From positions 1,054,001 through 1,118,000 of the forward strand of contig NZ_JACIEM010000001.1 in the NCBI RefSeq assembly GCF_014196845.1: a DNA stretch of 64,000 nt, written 5' to 3'. Made by a program: the position numbers and the translations under genes. This stretch comes from Aurantimonas endophytica. Its GTDB lineage: Bacteria; Pseudomonadota; Alphaproteobacteria; Rhizobiales; Rhizobiaceae. Below, piece by piece: positions 1-8,315 of this stretch; position 1 is the first letter of the stretch; every line of letters starts with the position of its first letter. The notes under the pieces are model-generated. The model did not search any database. It had not been told where the DNA came from and saw nothing but the letters and a program-made list of their open reading frames with translations.

Positions 1-1
1 C

Positions 2-160
2 ACCGGCATCGGCGACCTCATCACCTTCCACCGCTCGGTGGCCAATTACGACAACATGTACGCGGCCATCGCCTCGATCATCCTCTTCGCGGTCCTGGCC
101 GTCACCGTCCTTCAATACGTCGAAACGGCCCTCTTCCGGCCCGAGACGCGGAGCGCCTGA
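2..160 (+). CDS. ABC transporter permease, 3' end only
   Basis: Only the last 52 codons are in the window; the gene starts upstream. The reading frame from base 2 gives an extracytoplasmic stretch, one hydrophobic helix (AIASIILFAVLAVTVLQYV) and a short charged tail ending in RPETRSA. This is how SsuC/TauC-type (BPD_transp_1) permeases usually end. Its TGA shares one base with the ATG of the ATPase gene, so the two are co-translated. With the second permease at 990 it would form a heterodimeric membrane domain. The substrate cannot be told from this fragment. Confidence 0.75.
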   Translation, partial: TGIGDLITFHRSVANYDNMYAAIASIILFAVLAVTVLQYVETALFRPETRSA

Positions 161-984
161 TGAGTAATGCCGCCATCCTCCCCGCCACGGCACGAGCGCC
201 CGCCGCCCAGCCTTCGGGGGTCGCTGCCGCACCGCCGATCATCGAGGTCCGCGGCGTCTCCAAGGTCTACGGCGACGTCGTCGCGCTGAAATCCATCGAC
301 CTCGTGTTCGAGACCGGCAAGATGACCAGTCTTCTCGGCCCGTCCGGCTGCGGCAAGACCACGCTCCTGAAGATCGTCGCCGGGCTGCTGAAACCCAACC
401 AGGGCGAGGTGCTGGTGCATGGCCGCCCTGTCACCGGCCCCGGGCCCGAGCGCGCCTTCGTGTTCCAGGATTTCGCGCTGATGCCTTGGGCAACGGTGCT
501 GCGCAACGCCGCCTTCGGTCTGGAGATGCAGGGCCGGCCCAGGGCGGAACGTGAGGACAAGGCCCGGCACTACATCGCCGAGGTCGGCCTCGCCGGCTTC
601 GAGGACAAGTACCCGCACGAACTCTCCGGCGGCATGCGCCAGCGTGTCGGCCTCGCCCGGGCGCTCGCCGTCGATGCCGACGTGCTGCTGATGGACGAGC
701 CCTTCTCGGCCGTCGACGAGCAGACCCGCCGCAAGTTCCAGGAGGATCTGATCCGGCTGCGGGAGGTCGAGAACAAGACCTTCCTGTTCGTGACCCATTC
801 GATCGAGGAAGCGGTCTACGTGTCGGACCGCATCATCATGCTGTCGCCCCGCCCCGGCCGTGTGTCGCAGATCATCGAGCCGGACATCCCGCGCGGCGAC
901 GATCCCGAGGCGATCCGCCGCGATCCCGTCTATCTCGATACGGTCGACGAGATCTGGCACGGCCTGAAGCATTACGTGGAGTAG
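160..984 (+). CDS. ABC transporter ATP-binding protein (SsuB/TauB-type)
   Basis: Cytoplasmic ATPase of a nitrate/sulfonate/taurine/pyrimidine-type importer, 274 aa. Walker A GPSGCGKTT is at residues 60-68, the Q-loop VFQDF at 101-105, the signature LSGGM at 155-159, Walker B LLMDE at 176-180 and the H-loop THS near 213. The first 25 residues are a proline/alanine-rich extension. It overlaps the preceding permease by 1 bp and is followed 5 bp later by a second permease, giving a permease-ATPase-permease order. The adjacent FAH-family hydrolase suggests a catabolic substrate such as an organic or aromatic acid or amine. No binding protein is visible; it may lie upstream of the window. Confidence 0.93.
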   Translation: MSNAAILPATARAPAAQPSGVAAAPPIIEVRGVSKVYGDVVALKSIDLVFETGKMTSLLGPSGCGKTTLLKIVAGLLKPNQGEVLVHGRPVTGPGPERAFVFQDFALMPWATVLRNAAFGLEMQGRPRAEREDKARHYIAEVGLAGFEDKYPHELSGGMRQRVGLARALAVDADVLLMDEPFSAVDEQTRRKFQEDLIRLREVENKTFLFVTHSIEEAVYVSDRIIMLSPRPGRVSQIIEPDIPRGDDPEAIRRDPVYLDTVDEIWHGLKHYVE

Positions 985-989
985 ATGCG

Positions 990-1742
990 ATGACCCTCTA
1001 TGGCTACAAGGTGCCCAAGATGGCGTCGCTGCTGGTCTGGGTGGTGATCTGGGAGATCGTCGGCCGGCTCGAGCTGGTGATGCTCTTCCCGCCATTCACC
1101 GAGGTGCTGGCCGCGCTGGGCGACGTTGTGACCTCGGCGAGCTTCGCCGAGGCGATGCGCATCACGGTCTATTCCTACGTGATGGGACTTTCGCTGGCGA
1201 TCGTCGTCGGCATCGCGATGGGGTTCCTGATGGGTCTCGTGCCGGCGGTCGACGGCCTGCTCAACATGTGGGTGAACATCTTCCTCTCGGCGCCGCTTTC
1301 GGCGCTGGTGCCGATCTTCATGATCCTCTTCGGCATGGGAACGCCCACCGTCATCGTCACCGTCTTCATGTTCTCGGTGTTCATCATCGCGCTCGATACC
1401 AGGGCCGGCGTCCGGCATGTTTCGGGCTCGCTGATGGAGATGGCGCATTCCTTCGGCGCCTCGCGGTTCGAGCGACTGAAGATCGTCTTCCTCGCCGCGC
1501 TGCCGGAAATCCTCTCCGGCGTCCGGCTCGGCGTCATTCGCGGCGTCAAGGGCGTGGTGATCGGCCAGCTGCTGGTGTCGATCATCGGCGTCGGCGCGCT
1601 GTTCACCCTCTACTCGAACAATTTCCTGATGGCGCATTTCTGGGCCCTCATCCTGATCCTCTTCACCCTCGCCCTCACCCTGGCCGGCCTCGTGGCACGG
1701 CTGGAAACCCGCATCGAATATTACGCAGGAGCCAGAAGCTGA
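990..1742 (+). CDS. ABC transporter permease (SsuC/TauC-type)
   Basis: Inner-membrane protein of 250 aa with about six hydrophobic segments. The BPD_transp_1 coupling (EAA) loop is visible around MEMAHSFGASRFERLK, followed by the conserved Gly of the PEILSGVRLGV stretch. It is the second permease of the same importer (the first ends at 160) and starts 5 bp after the ATPase stop. The other in-frame-looking ATG at 985 runs into a TGA at once, so 990 is the start. Its own stop overlaps the ATG of the FAH gene by 1 bp. Confidence 0.92.
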   Translation: MTLYGYKVPKMASLLVWVVIWEIVGRLELVMLFPPFTEVLAALGDVVTSASFAEAMRITVYSYVMGLSLAIVVGIAMGFLMGLVPAVDGLLNMWVNIFLSAPLSALVPIFMILFGMGTPTVIVTVFMFSVFIIALDTRAGVRHVSGSLMEMAHSFGASRFERLKIVFLAALPEILSGVRLGVIRGVKGVVIGQLLVSIIGVGALFTLYSNNFLMAHFWALILILFTLALTLAGLVARLETRIEYYAGARS

Positions 1743-2464
1743 TGAACATATCCGTGACCGCCAACCGTCCGGACACAGGCGAGGACTACGTCTTCGCCGC
1801 CCCGAAGACCCCGACCCTGCCTGTGGCCGGCACCAGCCAGCGATACCCGGTACGGCGCGTCTATTGCGTCGGTCGCAACTACGCCGACCACGCCATCGAG
1901 ATGGGTCACGACCCGAACAAGGAGCCGCCTTTCTTCTTCCAGAAGAACCCCGACAACCTGATCGTCGGCGACAGTTTCCCCTACCCCGCGATGTCCTCCG
2001 ACGTGCATCACGAGATCGAGTTGGTGGTGTGCCTCTCCAAGGGCGGCGAGAACATCCCGGTCGAGGACGCGCTGTCGCATGTCTACGGCTATGCCGTCGG
2101 CCTCGACATGACCCGCCGAGACCTGCAGGGCGAGGCCAAGAAGATGGGCCGCCCCTGGGAGATCGGCAAAGCCTTCGAGGACTCGGCGCCGGTGTCACCG
2201 GTGGTGCCGGCCTCCGAGATCGGCCATCCCGAGACCGGAGCGATCTGGCTCAAGGTCAATGGCGAGACCCGCCAGAGCGGCGACCTCAACCAGATGATCT
2301 GGAAGGTGGCCGAATCGATCTCGTATCTGTCGGGCCTCTTCCGCCTCGCACCGGGTGACGTCATCATGACCGGCACCCCGGCCGGCGTCGGCGCCGTCCA
2401 GCGCGGCGACGTCATGGAAGGCCATATCGACGGCATCGGCGATCTTCGCGTCACCGTGTCCTGA
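1742..2464 (+). CDS. Fumarylacetoacetate hydrolase family protein (fumarylpyruvate hydrolase-like)
   Basis: Cytosolic metal-dependent C-C hydrolase or lyase, 240 aa. The FAH core begins at VYCVGRNYADHA (about 40-51). Metal ligands are recognisable as E91 and E93 in HHEIELVV and D122 in GLDMTRRD; the usual C-terminal GDVIMTGTPAGVG motif is present. The HAIEMGHDPNKEPPFFF stretch is typical of the fumarylpyruvate/acylpyruvate hydrolase branch used in gentisate-type ring-cleavage pathways. That assignment rests on remembered family sequences, so the substrate is inference. Start ATG 1742 overlaps the permease TGA. It is the last gene of the importer operon; a strong hairpin follows. Confidence 0.88.
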   Translation: MNISVTANRPDTGEDYVFAAPKTPTLPVAGTSQRYPVRRVYCVGRNYADHAIEMGHDPNKEPPFFFQKNPDNLIVGDSFPYPAMSSDVHHEIELVVCLSKGGENIPVEDALSHVYGYAVGLDMTRRDLQGEAKKMGRPWEIGKAFEDSAPVSPVVPASEIGHPETGAIWLKVNGETRQSGDLNQMIWKVAESISYLSGLFRLAPGDVIMTGTPAGVGAVQRGDVMEGHIDGIGDLRVTVS

Positions 2465-2482
2465 CGAGCGAACCCGAACCGG

Positions 2483-2509
2483 CCGGCGGCGCCCCGCGCC
2501 GCCGGTTTT
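2483..2509 (+). terminator. Rho-independent terminator after the FAH gene
   Basis: A perfect 10-bp stem (ccggcggcgc / gcgccgccgg) at 2483-2492 and 2496-2505 with a CCC loop is followed directly by TTTT at 2506-2509. G-U pairs can lengthen the stem into the T run. It lies 18 bp after the FAH stop and 25 bp before the next ATG, so it probably separates the importer/FAH operon from the ligase operon. Confidence 0.72.
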
Positions 2510-2534
2510 CCGCAGCTTGAAGGACGGCAACCAC

Positions 2535-4049
2535 ATGCTCGAACTCCTGCGGCGGGGCGCCCCCGCCGATCCGGCCATCGGCGCGCCGGACCGTGATCCC
2601 CTGAGCTTTGCCGGCCTCGGCGATCTGGTTGCGACGACGGTCTCGTCCCTCAACGCGCTCGGCATCGGCCGAGGCGACCGGGTGGCGATAGTGCTGCCCA
2701 ACGGCCCGGAGATGGCGGCCTGCTTCGTTGCCGTCGCGGCGGGAGCGACCACGGCGCCGCTCAATCCGGCCTACCGGGCGGACGAGCTGGAATTCTACCT
2801 CAACGATCTCGGTGCCAAAGCGCTGATCGTCGACGCCGCCGGCCACGAGGCGGCTGAAGCCGTCGCCGCCAGGCTCGGCATTGCCGTCCTTCGGCTGCGC
2901 GTCGCCGATGGCGCACCTGCCGGCGCCTTCACCCTCGAGGGCGAGCCCGTGGGGACGACCGATCGGCCGGGCTACAGCGCGGACGACGACATCGCGCTCG
3001 TCCTGCACACCTCCGGCACCACGTCCCGCCCGAAGATCGTGCCGCTCAGCCTTGGCAACGTGAAGGCCTCGGCGCGCCACATCCGCGAGACGCTGGCGCT
3101 GACTCCGCGCGATTGCTGCCTCAACATCATGCCGCTGTTTCATATCCACGGGCTGATCGCCGCGGTGCTAGCGTCGCTTTCTGCCGGCGCATCCGTCGTC
3201 TGCACGCCGGGCTTCAACGCCTTGAAATTCTTCGCGTGGATGGATGCGGCCGGGCCCAGCTGGTACACGGCCGTCCCGACCATGCACCAGGCGATCCTCG
3301 CCCGTGCGCCGCGCAACCAGGAGAGCGTCGACAAGGCGAAGCTGCGCTTCATCCGCTCCTCCTCCGCCTCGCTGCCGGCGCAGGTGATGGGCGAGCTGGA
3401 AGCTGCCTTCGGTTGCCCGGTGATCGAATCCTACGGCATGACCGAGGCCGCGCACCAGATGGCCTCCAATCTCCTGCCGCCCGGCCAGCGCAAGCCCGGC
3501 AGCGTCGGTCCCGCCGCCGGCCCGGAAGTGGCGATCCTGTCGCCGGATGGCACGGTGCTGCCGGCCGACGCGATCGGGGAGATCTGCATCCGCGGCCCGA
3601 ACGTCACCAGGGGCTACGAGAACAACGACAAGGCCAACGCCGAAGCCTTCGCCTATGGCTGGCTCCATACCGGCGACCAGGGCACGATGGACGAGGACGG
3701 CTTCGTTCGGCTCACCGGCCGGCTGAAGGAGATCATCAATCGCGGCGGCGAAAAGATATCCCCGCTGGAGGTCGACGACGTGCTGATGGACCATCCTGCG
3801 GTGCAGCAGGTGGTCACCTTCGCTATGCCGCACGACAAGCTCGGCGAGGAGGTGGCCGCCGCCGTCGTGTTGCGCGAGGGCATGAGCGCCACCGAGCGCG
3901 AGATCCGCGATTTCTGCGCCACGAAACTGGCCGACTTCAAGGTGCCGCGCCGGCTGGTCTTCCTCGACGAGATCCCGAAAGGCGCCACCGGCAAGCTGCA
4001 GCGCATCGGCCTTGCCGACAAGCTCGGCCTCGGCAAGGCGCCGGCATGA
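2535..4049 (+). CDS. AMP-dependent acyl-CoA ligase, oxalyl-CoA synthetase-like
   Basis: Cytosolic ANL-superfamily acid:CoA ligase, 504 aa. Visible are the phosphate loop TSGTTSRPK (159-167), the adenylation motif YGMTEAAHQM, the hinge region GWLHTGDQG with GRLKEIINRGGEKISP, and the C-terminal catalytic Lys in KGATGKLQR. The HIHGLIAAV, SWYTAVPTMHQAIL and RFIRSSSASLP stretches closely match my memory of plant AAE3/yeast Pcs60 oxalyl-CoA synthetases, so oxalate is a reasonable substrate guess. ATG 2535 is preferred over a TTG 18 bp upstream because GAAGGA sits 10 bp before it. The last codons overlap the next gene by 4 bp. Confidence 0.9.
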   Translation: MLELLRRGAPADPAIGAPDRDPLSFAGLGDLVATTVSSLNALGIGRGDRVAIVLPNGPEMAACFVAVAAGATTAPLNPAYRADELEFYLNDLGAKALIVDAAGHEAAEAVAARLGIAVLRLRVADGAPAGAFTLEGEPVGTTDRPGYSADDDIALVLHTSGTTSRPKIVPLSLGNVKASARHIRETLALTPRDCCLNIMPLFHIHGLIAAVLASLSAGASVVCTPGFNALKFFAWMDAAGPSWYTAVPTMHQAILARAPRNQESVDKAKLRFIRSSSASLPAQVMGELEAAFGCPVIESYGMTEAAHQMASNLLPPGQRKPGSVGPAAGPEVAILSPDGTVLPADAIGEICIRGPNVTRGYENNDKANAEAFAYGWLHTGDQGTMDEDGFVRLTGRLKEIINRGGEKISPLEVDDVLMDHPAVQQVVTFAMPHDKLGEEVAAAVVLREGMSATEREIRDFCATKLADFKVPRRLVFLDEIPKGATGKLQRIGLADKLGLGKAPA

Positions 4050-5044
4050 GGATCTGCATCTTCGGCGCCGGCGCGATCGGCGGCCTCGTCGCAGCAAAGC
4101 TCGCCGCGACCGGCGACGCGGAGGTCAGCGTCGTCGCCCGCGGCCCGCATCTGGCGGCGATCTGCGAGAACGGCCTGACCGTGCGCGATGCGGCCGGCGA
4201 AACCAACGTCGCCGTGCAGGCGACGGAAGATCCGTCCGAGCTCGGGCCGCAGGATTACGTCTTCGTGGCGCTCAAGGCGCATTCGGTGCCAGCGATCCTG
4301 CCCGGCCTCGTCACCCTGCTTGGTCCCGACACCGCCGTGGTCACCGCCCAGAACGGCGTGCCCTGGTGGTACTTCCACCGCAGCGGCGGGCCCTATGAGG
4401 GGCACCGGGTCGAGGCGGTGGATCCGGGCGGCAAGATCTGGGACACGATCGGCCCCGAGCGGGCGATCGGCTGCGTCGTCCATCCCGCCGCCGACATCGA
4501 GGCGCCGGGCATCATCCGTCACACCGAAGGCGACCGCCTGCCGCTGGGCGAGCCCTCCGGCGAGAAGAGCGAGCGCACGCTGGCCTTGTCGCGGGCGCTG
4601 GTCGCCGCCGGCTTCCGCGCACCGGTGCGCCCGCAGATCCGCTCGGAAATCTGGATCAAGCTCTGGGGCAACGTCTCGCTGAATCCGATCTCGGCGCTCA
4701 CCGGCGCCACCCTCGCCGCGATCTGCGGCAATGAGGGCACGCGGGCCGTCGCCCGGCAGATGATGCTGGAGGCGCAGGCCATCGCCGAGAAGCTCGACAT
4801 CCGCTTTCCCATCGACGTCGACAAGCGCATCGCCGGTGCCGCCGAGGTCGGCGAGCACAAGACGTCCATGCTGCAGGATCTGGAACTCGGCCGGCCGATG
4901 GAAATCGACGCACTAGTGACGGCGGTGCAGGAGCTGGGGCGCCTCACCGACAGCCCAACGCCGACCATAGATACCGTCCTCGGCCTGGTGCGCCTGCGGG
5001 CGGCGACGCCACTCGTCCCGACGCTGTCCGATCAGGCGAAATAG
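4046..5044 (+). CDS. 2-dehydropantoate 2-reductase family dehydrogenase
   Basis: NADPH-dependent ketopantoate reductase (PanE/ApbA) family, 332 aa. The N-terminal Rossmann motif is GAGAIGG (7-13), followed by a basic patch for the NADPH phosphate. The C-terminal helical domain carries IWIKLWGNVSLNPISALTG, which includes the family's conserved Lys/Asn region. ATGA overlap with the ligase gene shows translational coupling. Such enzymes occur often in catabolic operons, so this is probably a specialised 2-oxoacid reductase and not the housekeeping PanE; that is inference. Its 3' end overlaps the convergent regulator gene by 13 bp. Confidence 0.88.
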   Translation: MRICIFGAGAIGGLVAAKLAATGDAEVSVVARGPHLAAICENGLTVRDAAGETNVAVQATEDPSELGPQDYVFVALKAHSVPAILPGLVTLLGPDTAVVTAQNGVPWWYFHRSGGPYEGHRVEAVDPGGKIWDTIGPERAIGCVVHPAADIEAPGIIRHTEGDRLPLGEPSGEKSERTLALSRALVAAGFRAPVRPQIRSEIWIKLWGNVSLNPISALTGATLAAICGNEGTRAVARQMMLEAQAIAEKLDIRFPIDVDKRIAGAAEVGEHKTSMLQDLELGRPMEIDALVTAVQELGRLTDSPTPTIDTVLGLVRLRAATPLVPTLSDQAK

Positions 5045-5907
5045 CGGATCGTGCCGGCGGGCGTCAGGTCGTAGCCGGTGAGGTCGGCGGCGCGCCGCCG
5101 TACTCCCTCGCTGGCCAAAAACTCGACCAGCGCCTGCAGCGGCGGGGTGAAATAGGTCCGCTGCCGCATCAGCAGGTCGAAGCTCTCCCAGGTCAGCGTC
5201 ACGAAATCGAGACCGGCGGCGCGAGCGGCCGAGCGCGTCGCAACCCCGCAATCGGCCCGCCCTTCGCGGATGGCGGCCGCAAGGTCCGGGCCGCTGAGGC
5301 AAGCCGGCTCCAGGCGATTGAGACTTTCCACCGAGACTCCGAGCCGCGCCAGCATCGCGTCGAGCAGCATCTGTGCCCCGGCGCCCTTTTGCCGGACGGC
5401 GAGCCGGGCCTTGCCTTCGATCACGTCTTCCAGGCTGGCAAACCCCTTCGAATTACCAGGCGGCAGCAGCAGCCCCTGCTCGCGCCGCGCCATGCCGACC
5501 AGCAGCGCATCATGCAGCTGCGGCATGCGCTCGACGAACGCGACATTGTCCTCGTCGGCGGCCCCATGGAAATGGATCGCCGCCGCGGCGATCTCGCCGC
5601 GCAGCAGCCGGGCGACGCCCGCCTCGGTGCCCTCGGTGAGTGAAGCGAGCCCAGAGCCCGACTGGCGCAGGCTCCATTCCAGGAGGTCGTCCTGGCTGCC
5701 GCCGACGATCGGCGGCGCCTCGCCCGGCACCATCCCAGCCGGCCGCGCCAGGCCGGAGATCACCCAGCGATCAAGCTCGTGGCGGGGAAACAGCCACTTG
5801 CCGGTTACCTTCGAGCACGGGATCGCCCCCGCCGCAACCAGCTCGTAGAGCTTGCGCTCGCCGAGCCGGAGATAGTCGGCGGCCTCGCCCGTCGTTAGCA
5901 ATTCCAT
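5032..5907 (-). CDS. HTH (excisionase-type) / PBP-like domain regulator of the tungstate operon
   Basis: One-component regulator of 291 aa. Residues 1-50 are a MerR/excisionase-type helix-turn-helix (LLTTGEAADYLRLGERKLYEL). The rest, from about 85 on, is a periplasmic-binding-protein-like domain of the type found at the C-terminus of some MoeA proteins (PF12727). It faces tupB divergently, so it probably senses tungstate, molybdate or a cofactor form and controls tupBCA and the cofactor genes. Two ATGs are possible (5913 and 5907); 5907 is chosen because AGGA lies 8 bp before it but only 2 bp before the other. The 3' end overlaps the convergent dehydrogenase gene. Confidence 0.87.
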   Translation of the reverse strand: MELLTTGEAADYLRLGERKLYELVAAGAIPCSKVTGKWLFPRHELDRWVISGLARPAGMVPGEAPPIVGGSQDDLLEWSLRQSGSGLASLTEGTEAGVARLLRGEIAAAAIHFHGAADEDNVAFVERMPQLHDALLVGMARREQGLLLPPGNSKGFASLEDVIEGKARLAVRQKGAGAQMLLDAMLARLGVSVESLNRLEPACLSGPDLAAAIREGRADCGVATRSAARAAGLDFVTLTWESFDLLMRQRTYFTPPLQALVEFLASEGVRRRAADLTGYDLTPAGTIRYFA

Positions 5908-5916
5908 CGGCATATT

Positions 5917-5957
5917 CCTGCACCTGCATGCACCAAATCCGTGAATTGACATACACC
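5917..5957. promoter_or_regulatory. Direct repeats in the regulator-tupB divergent region (candidate operator)
   Basis: Three related octamers lie in the 85-bp divergent gap: CCTGCACC (5917-5924), CATGCACC (5927-5934) and CATACACC (5950-5957). The first two are exactly 10 bp apart and the third 23 bp further, so all sit near one face of the helix. A TTGACA hexamer overlaps the third repeat at 5946-5951, though no good -10 follows it. The position fits an operator for the HTH/PBP-like regulator. That it binds there is inference. Confidence 0.35.
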
Positions 5958-5992
5958 GATTCCTTGCAGAAGAAAGCCAGAAGGGAGGCGTC

Positions 5993-6688
5993 ATGCCGGA
6001 TACTCTCGGTGCGTGGCACCTGATACTCAGCGGCGATCCCGCATTCTACGCCATCGTGCGGCTGTCGCTGCTGGTGAGCCTGTCGGCCGTCGCCGCAGCT
6101 TCGCTGGTGGCGTTTCCGCTCGGCGCCGTGCTGGCGCTGACGCGGTTTCCCGGCCGGACCGCGGTAATCGTCATCCTCAACGGCTTCATGGGCCTGCCGC
6201 CGGTGGTGGTCGGGCTTGCCGTCTATCTCCTCCTGTCGCGCTCCGGCCCGCTCGGATCGCTGGGCATCCTGTTCACGCCGCAGGCGATGATCATCGCGCA
6301 GGCCCTTTTGGTCATGCCGATCATCGCGGCGCTCGCCCGCCAGACGATCGAGGACCTCTGGCACGAATATCGCGAAGAGCTGACGGCGATGAATGTCGGG
6401 CCGGCCGGCCGTGTCGCGACGCTCCTGTGGGACTGCCGCATCAGCCTCGTCACCGCCCTCCTCGCCGGCTTCGGGCGCGCCGCGGCCGAGGTCGGGACAG
6501 TGATGATCGTCGGCGGCAATATCGACGGCTTCACCCGCACCATGACCACCGCCATCGCGCTGGAGACCTCGAAGGGCGACCTTGCCCTCGCCCTGGGCCT
6601 CGGCGCGATCCTCGTCGCCCTGATCCTGGTGGTCAACGCGCTGGCCTGGGGCCTGCGCGCCTGGTCGGAACGGCGGGTGACCGGATGA
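5993..6688 (+). CDS. tupB: Tungstate ABC transporter permease TupB
   Basis: Inner-membrane permease, 231 aa, with about five hydrophobic segments. The coupling loop is near residues 133-168 (MNVGPAGRVATLLWD then GFGRAAAEVGTVMIVGG), the form usual in TupB and not ModB. A GGGAGG ribosome site precedes the ATG. The 3' end overlaps tupC by 4 bp (ATGA). With TupC and TupA it forms a high-affinity tungstate importer. The order permease-ATPase-binding protein, with a divergent regulator, matches other tup loci. Confidence 0.9.
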   Translation: MPDTLGAWHLILSGDPAFYAIVRLSLLVSLSAVAAASLVAFPLGAVLALTRFPGRTAVIVILNGFMGLPPVVVGLAVYLLLSRSGPLGSLGILFTPQAMIIAQALLVMPIIAALARQTIEDLWHEYREELTAMNVGPAGRVATLLWDCRISLVTALLAGFGRAAAEVGTVMIVGGNIDGFTRTMTTAIALETSKGDLALALGLGAILVALILVVNALAWGLRAWSERRVTG

Positions 6689-7410
6689 AGGCGCTGGCCC
6701 GCACCGACCTGCCGCTGTCTCTCCAAGATGTCTCGCTGGTCGCCGGCGGAAGCTCCATCCTCGATCGCCTGACCCTGACCATCCGCGCCGGCGCACCCAC
6801 CGTCATCGTCGGGCCGAACGGCGCCGGCAAATCCTCGCTCCTGCGCATCTGCATGGGGCTGACGGCGCCGTCTTCGGGCCGCGTCACCTGGGGCGGCCGG
6901 ATCGATTCGCTCCCCGTGCGGCGGGCTATGCTGTTCCAGCGTCCGGTCATGCTGCGCCGTTCTGCCCTCGCCAATGTCGTCTACGGGCTGGCGCAGGCCG
7001 GCTGCCCCCGGGGGCTGCGGGCCCTACGGGCCGAGGCGTTGTTGCAGCGCGTCGGCCTTCGCGACCACGCCGCCCGGCCCGCACGCTCACTCTCCGGCGG
7101 CGAACAACAGAAGCTCGCTATGGCCCGGGCCCTCGCCCGCGAGCCGGAACTGCTGCTGCTCGACGAGCCGACGGCCAATCTCGACCCTGCCGCCAGCCTC
7201 GCCGTCGAGGCGATCATCCAGGAAGCGGCAGCCTCCGGCATCAAGGTGCTGATGGCTTCGCACGACCTCGGTCAGGTCCGGCGCCTCGCCGGCGAGGTGC
7301 TGTTCATGGCCGCCGGCAGGGTGCGCGAGCAGAAGCCCGTCGCGGAATTCTTCGACAGCCAGTCGACGCCCGAGGCCGCCGCCTTCCTGCGCGGCGACCT
7401 CGTCATCTGA
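6685..7410 (+). CDS. tupC: Tungstate ABC transporter ATP-binding protein TupC
   Basis: Cytoplasmic ATPase, 241 aa. Walker A GPNGAGKSS, Q-loop LFQRP, signature LSGGEQQKLA, Walker B LLLLDEPTANLD and the H-loop ASHD are all intact. It is a short single-domain ATPase without the C-terminal molybdate-sensing (TOBE/Mop) domain of ModC, which fits TupC. Start ATG overlaps the tupB stop; tupA follows after 21 bp with its own strong Shine-Dalgarno. Confidence 0.9.
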   Translation: MKALARTDLPLSLQDVSLVAGGSSILDRLTLTIRAGAPTVIVGPNGAGKSSLLRICMGLTAPSSGRVTWGGRIDSLPVRRAMLFQRPVMLRRSALANVVYGLAQAGCPRGLRALRAEALLQRVGLRDHAARPARSLSGGEQQKLAMARALAREPELLLLDEPTANLDPAASLAVEAIIQEAAASGIKVLMASHDLGQVRRLAGEVLFMAAGRVREQKPVAEFFDSQSTPEAAAFLRGDLVI

Positions 7411-7431
7411 GATCAACCCAAGGAGACTGCC

Positions 7432-8271
7432 ATGCGCGCCTTCATGTCGACTCTCGCCCTCGTCGGCGGGGCCTTCCTCGCCGCGATCACCGGCAATCCG
7501 GCCACCGCCCAGGACCGCTCCATCGTTGTCGCCTCGACGACCTCGACGCAGGATTCCGGCCTCTTCGACCATATCCTGCCGCTCTTCCAGAAAGAGTCCG
7601 GGATCACCGTGAAGGTCGTCGCCCAGGGCACGGGCCAGGCGCTGGAGACCGCCCGGCGCGGCGACGCGGACGTCGTCTTTGTCCACGCCAAGGCGCAGGA
7701 GGAGAATTTCGTCGCCGACGGCTTCGGCGTCGAGCGCTTCGACGTCATGTACAACGACTTCGTGCTCATCGGCCCAAAGAGCGACCCGGCCGGCATCGCC
7801 GGCACCAAGGACATCTCCGCCGCCCTGCAGGCGATCGAAGCCGTCAAGGCGCCGTTCGTCTCGCGCGGCGACAAGTCCGGCACCCATTCGGCCGAGTTGC
7901 GGCTCTGGAAGGATGCCGGCATCGACATCGAGGCCGCGAAGGGCGAGTGGTACCGCGAGATCGGCCAGGGCATGGGCGCCGCCCTCAACACCGCCGGCGC
8001 CATGGAAGCCTACGTGCTCGCCGACCGCGGCACCTGGCTCTCCTTCAGCAATCGCGGCGATCTCGACGTGCTGGTCGATGGAGACAAGCGGCTGTTCAAC
8101 CAGTACGGCGTCATGCTGGTCAGCGCCGAGAAATTTCCGCATGTGAAGACCGAACTCGGCCAGGCCTTCGTCGACTGGCTGATCTCGAACGAGGGCCAGG
8201 CCGCCATCGCCGACTACAGGATCGGTGGCCAGCAGCTGTTCTTCCCGAACGCCGCCGACAGCCGCTCCTGA
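7432..8271 (+). CDS. tupA: Tungstate-binding periplasmic protein TupA
   Basis: Substrate-binding lipobox-free periplasmic protein, 279 aa. A Sec signal peptide covers residues 1-27, with likely cleavage after ATAQ. The TupA oxyanion-binding motif TTSTQDSG is at 36-43 and a second conserved Ser-rich turn is SRGDKSGTHSAE. These distinguish TupA from ModA. AAGGAG precedes the ATG by 6 bp. A 6- to 7-bp inverted repeat (8261-8276) overlaps the stop codon, without a T run. Confidence 0.93.
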   Translation: MRAFMSTLALVGGAFLAAITGNPATAQDRSIVVASTTSTQDSGLFDHILPLFQKESGITVKVVAQGTGQALETARRGDADVVFVHAKAQEENFVADGFGVERFDVMYNDFVLIGPKSDPAGIAGTKDISAALQAIEAVKAPFVSRGDKSGTHSAELRLWKDAGIDIEAAKGEWYREIGQGMGAALNTAGAMEAYVLADRGTWLSFSNRGDLDVLVDGDKRLFNQYGVMLVSAEKFPHVKTELGQAFVDWLISNEGQAAIADYRIGGQQLFFPNAADSRS

Positions 8272-8315
8272 GCGGCGCCGTTGCCAAGCAATCCTCGCCC
8301 GGCCCATCATGGGCG

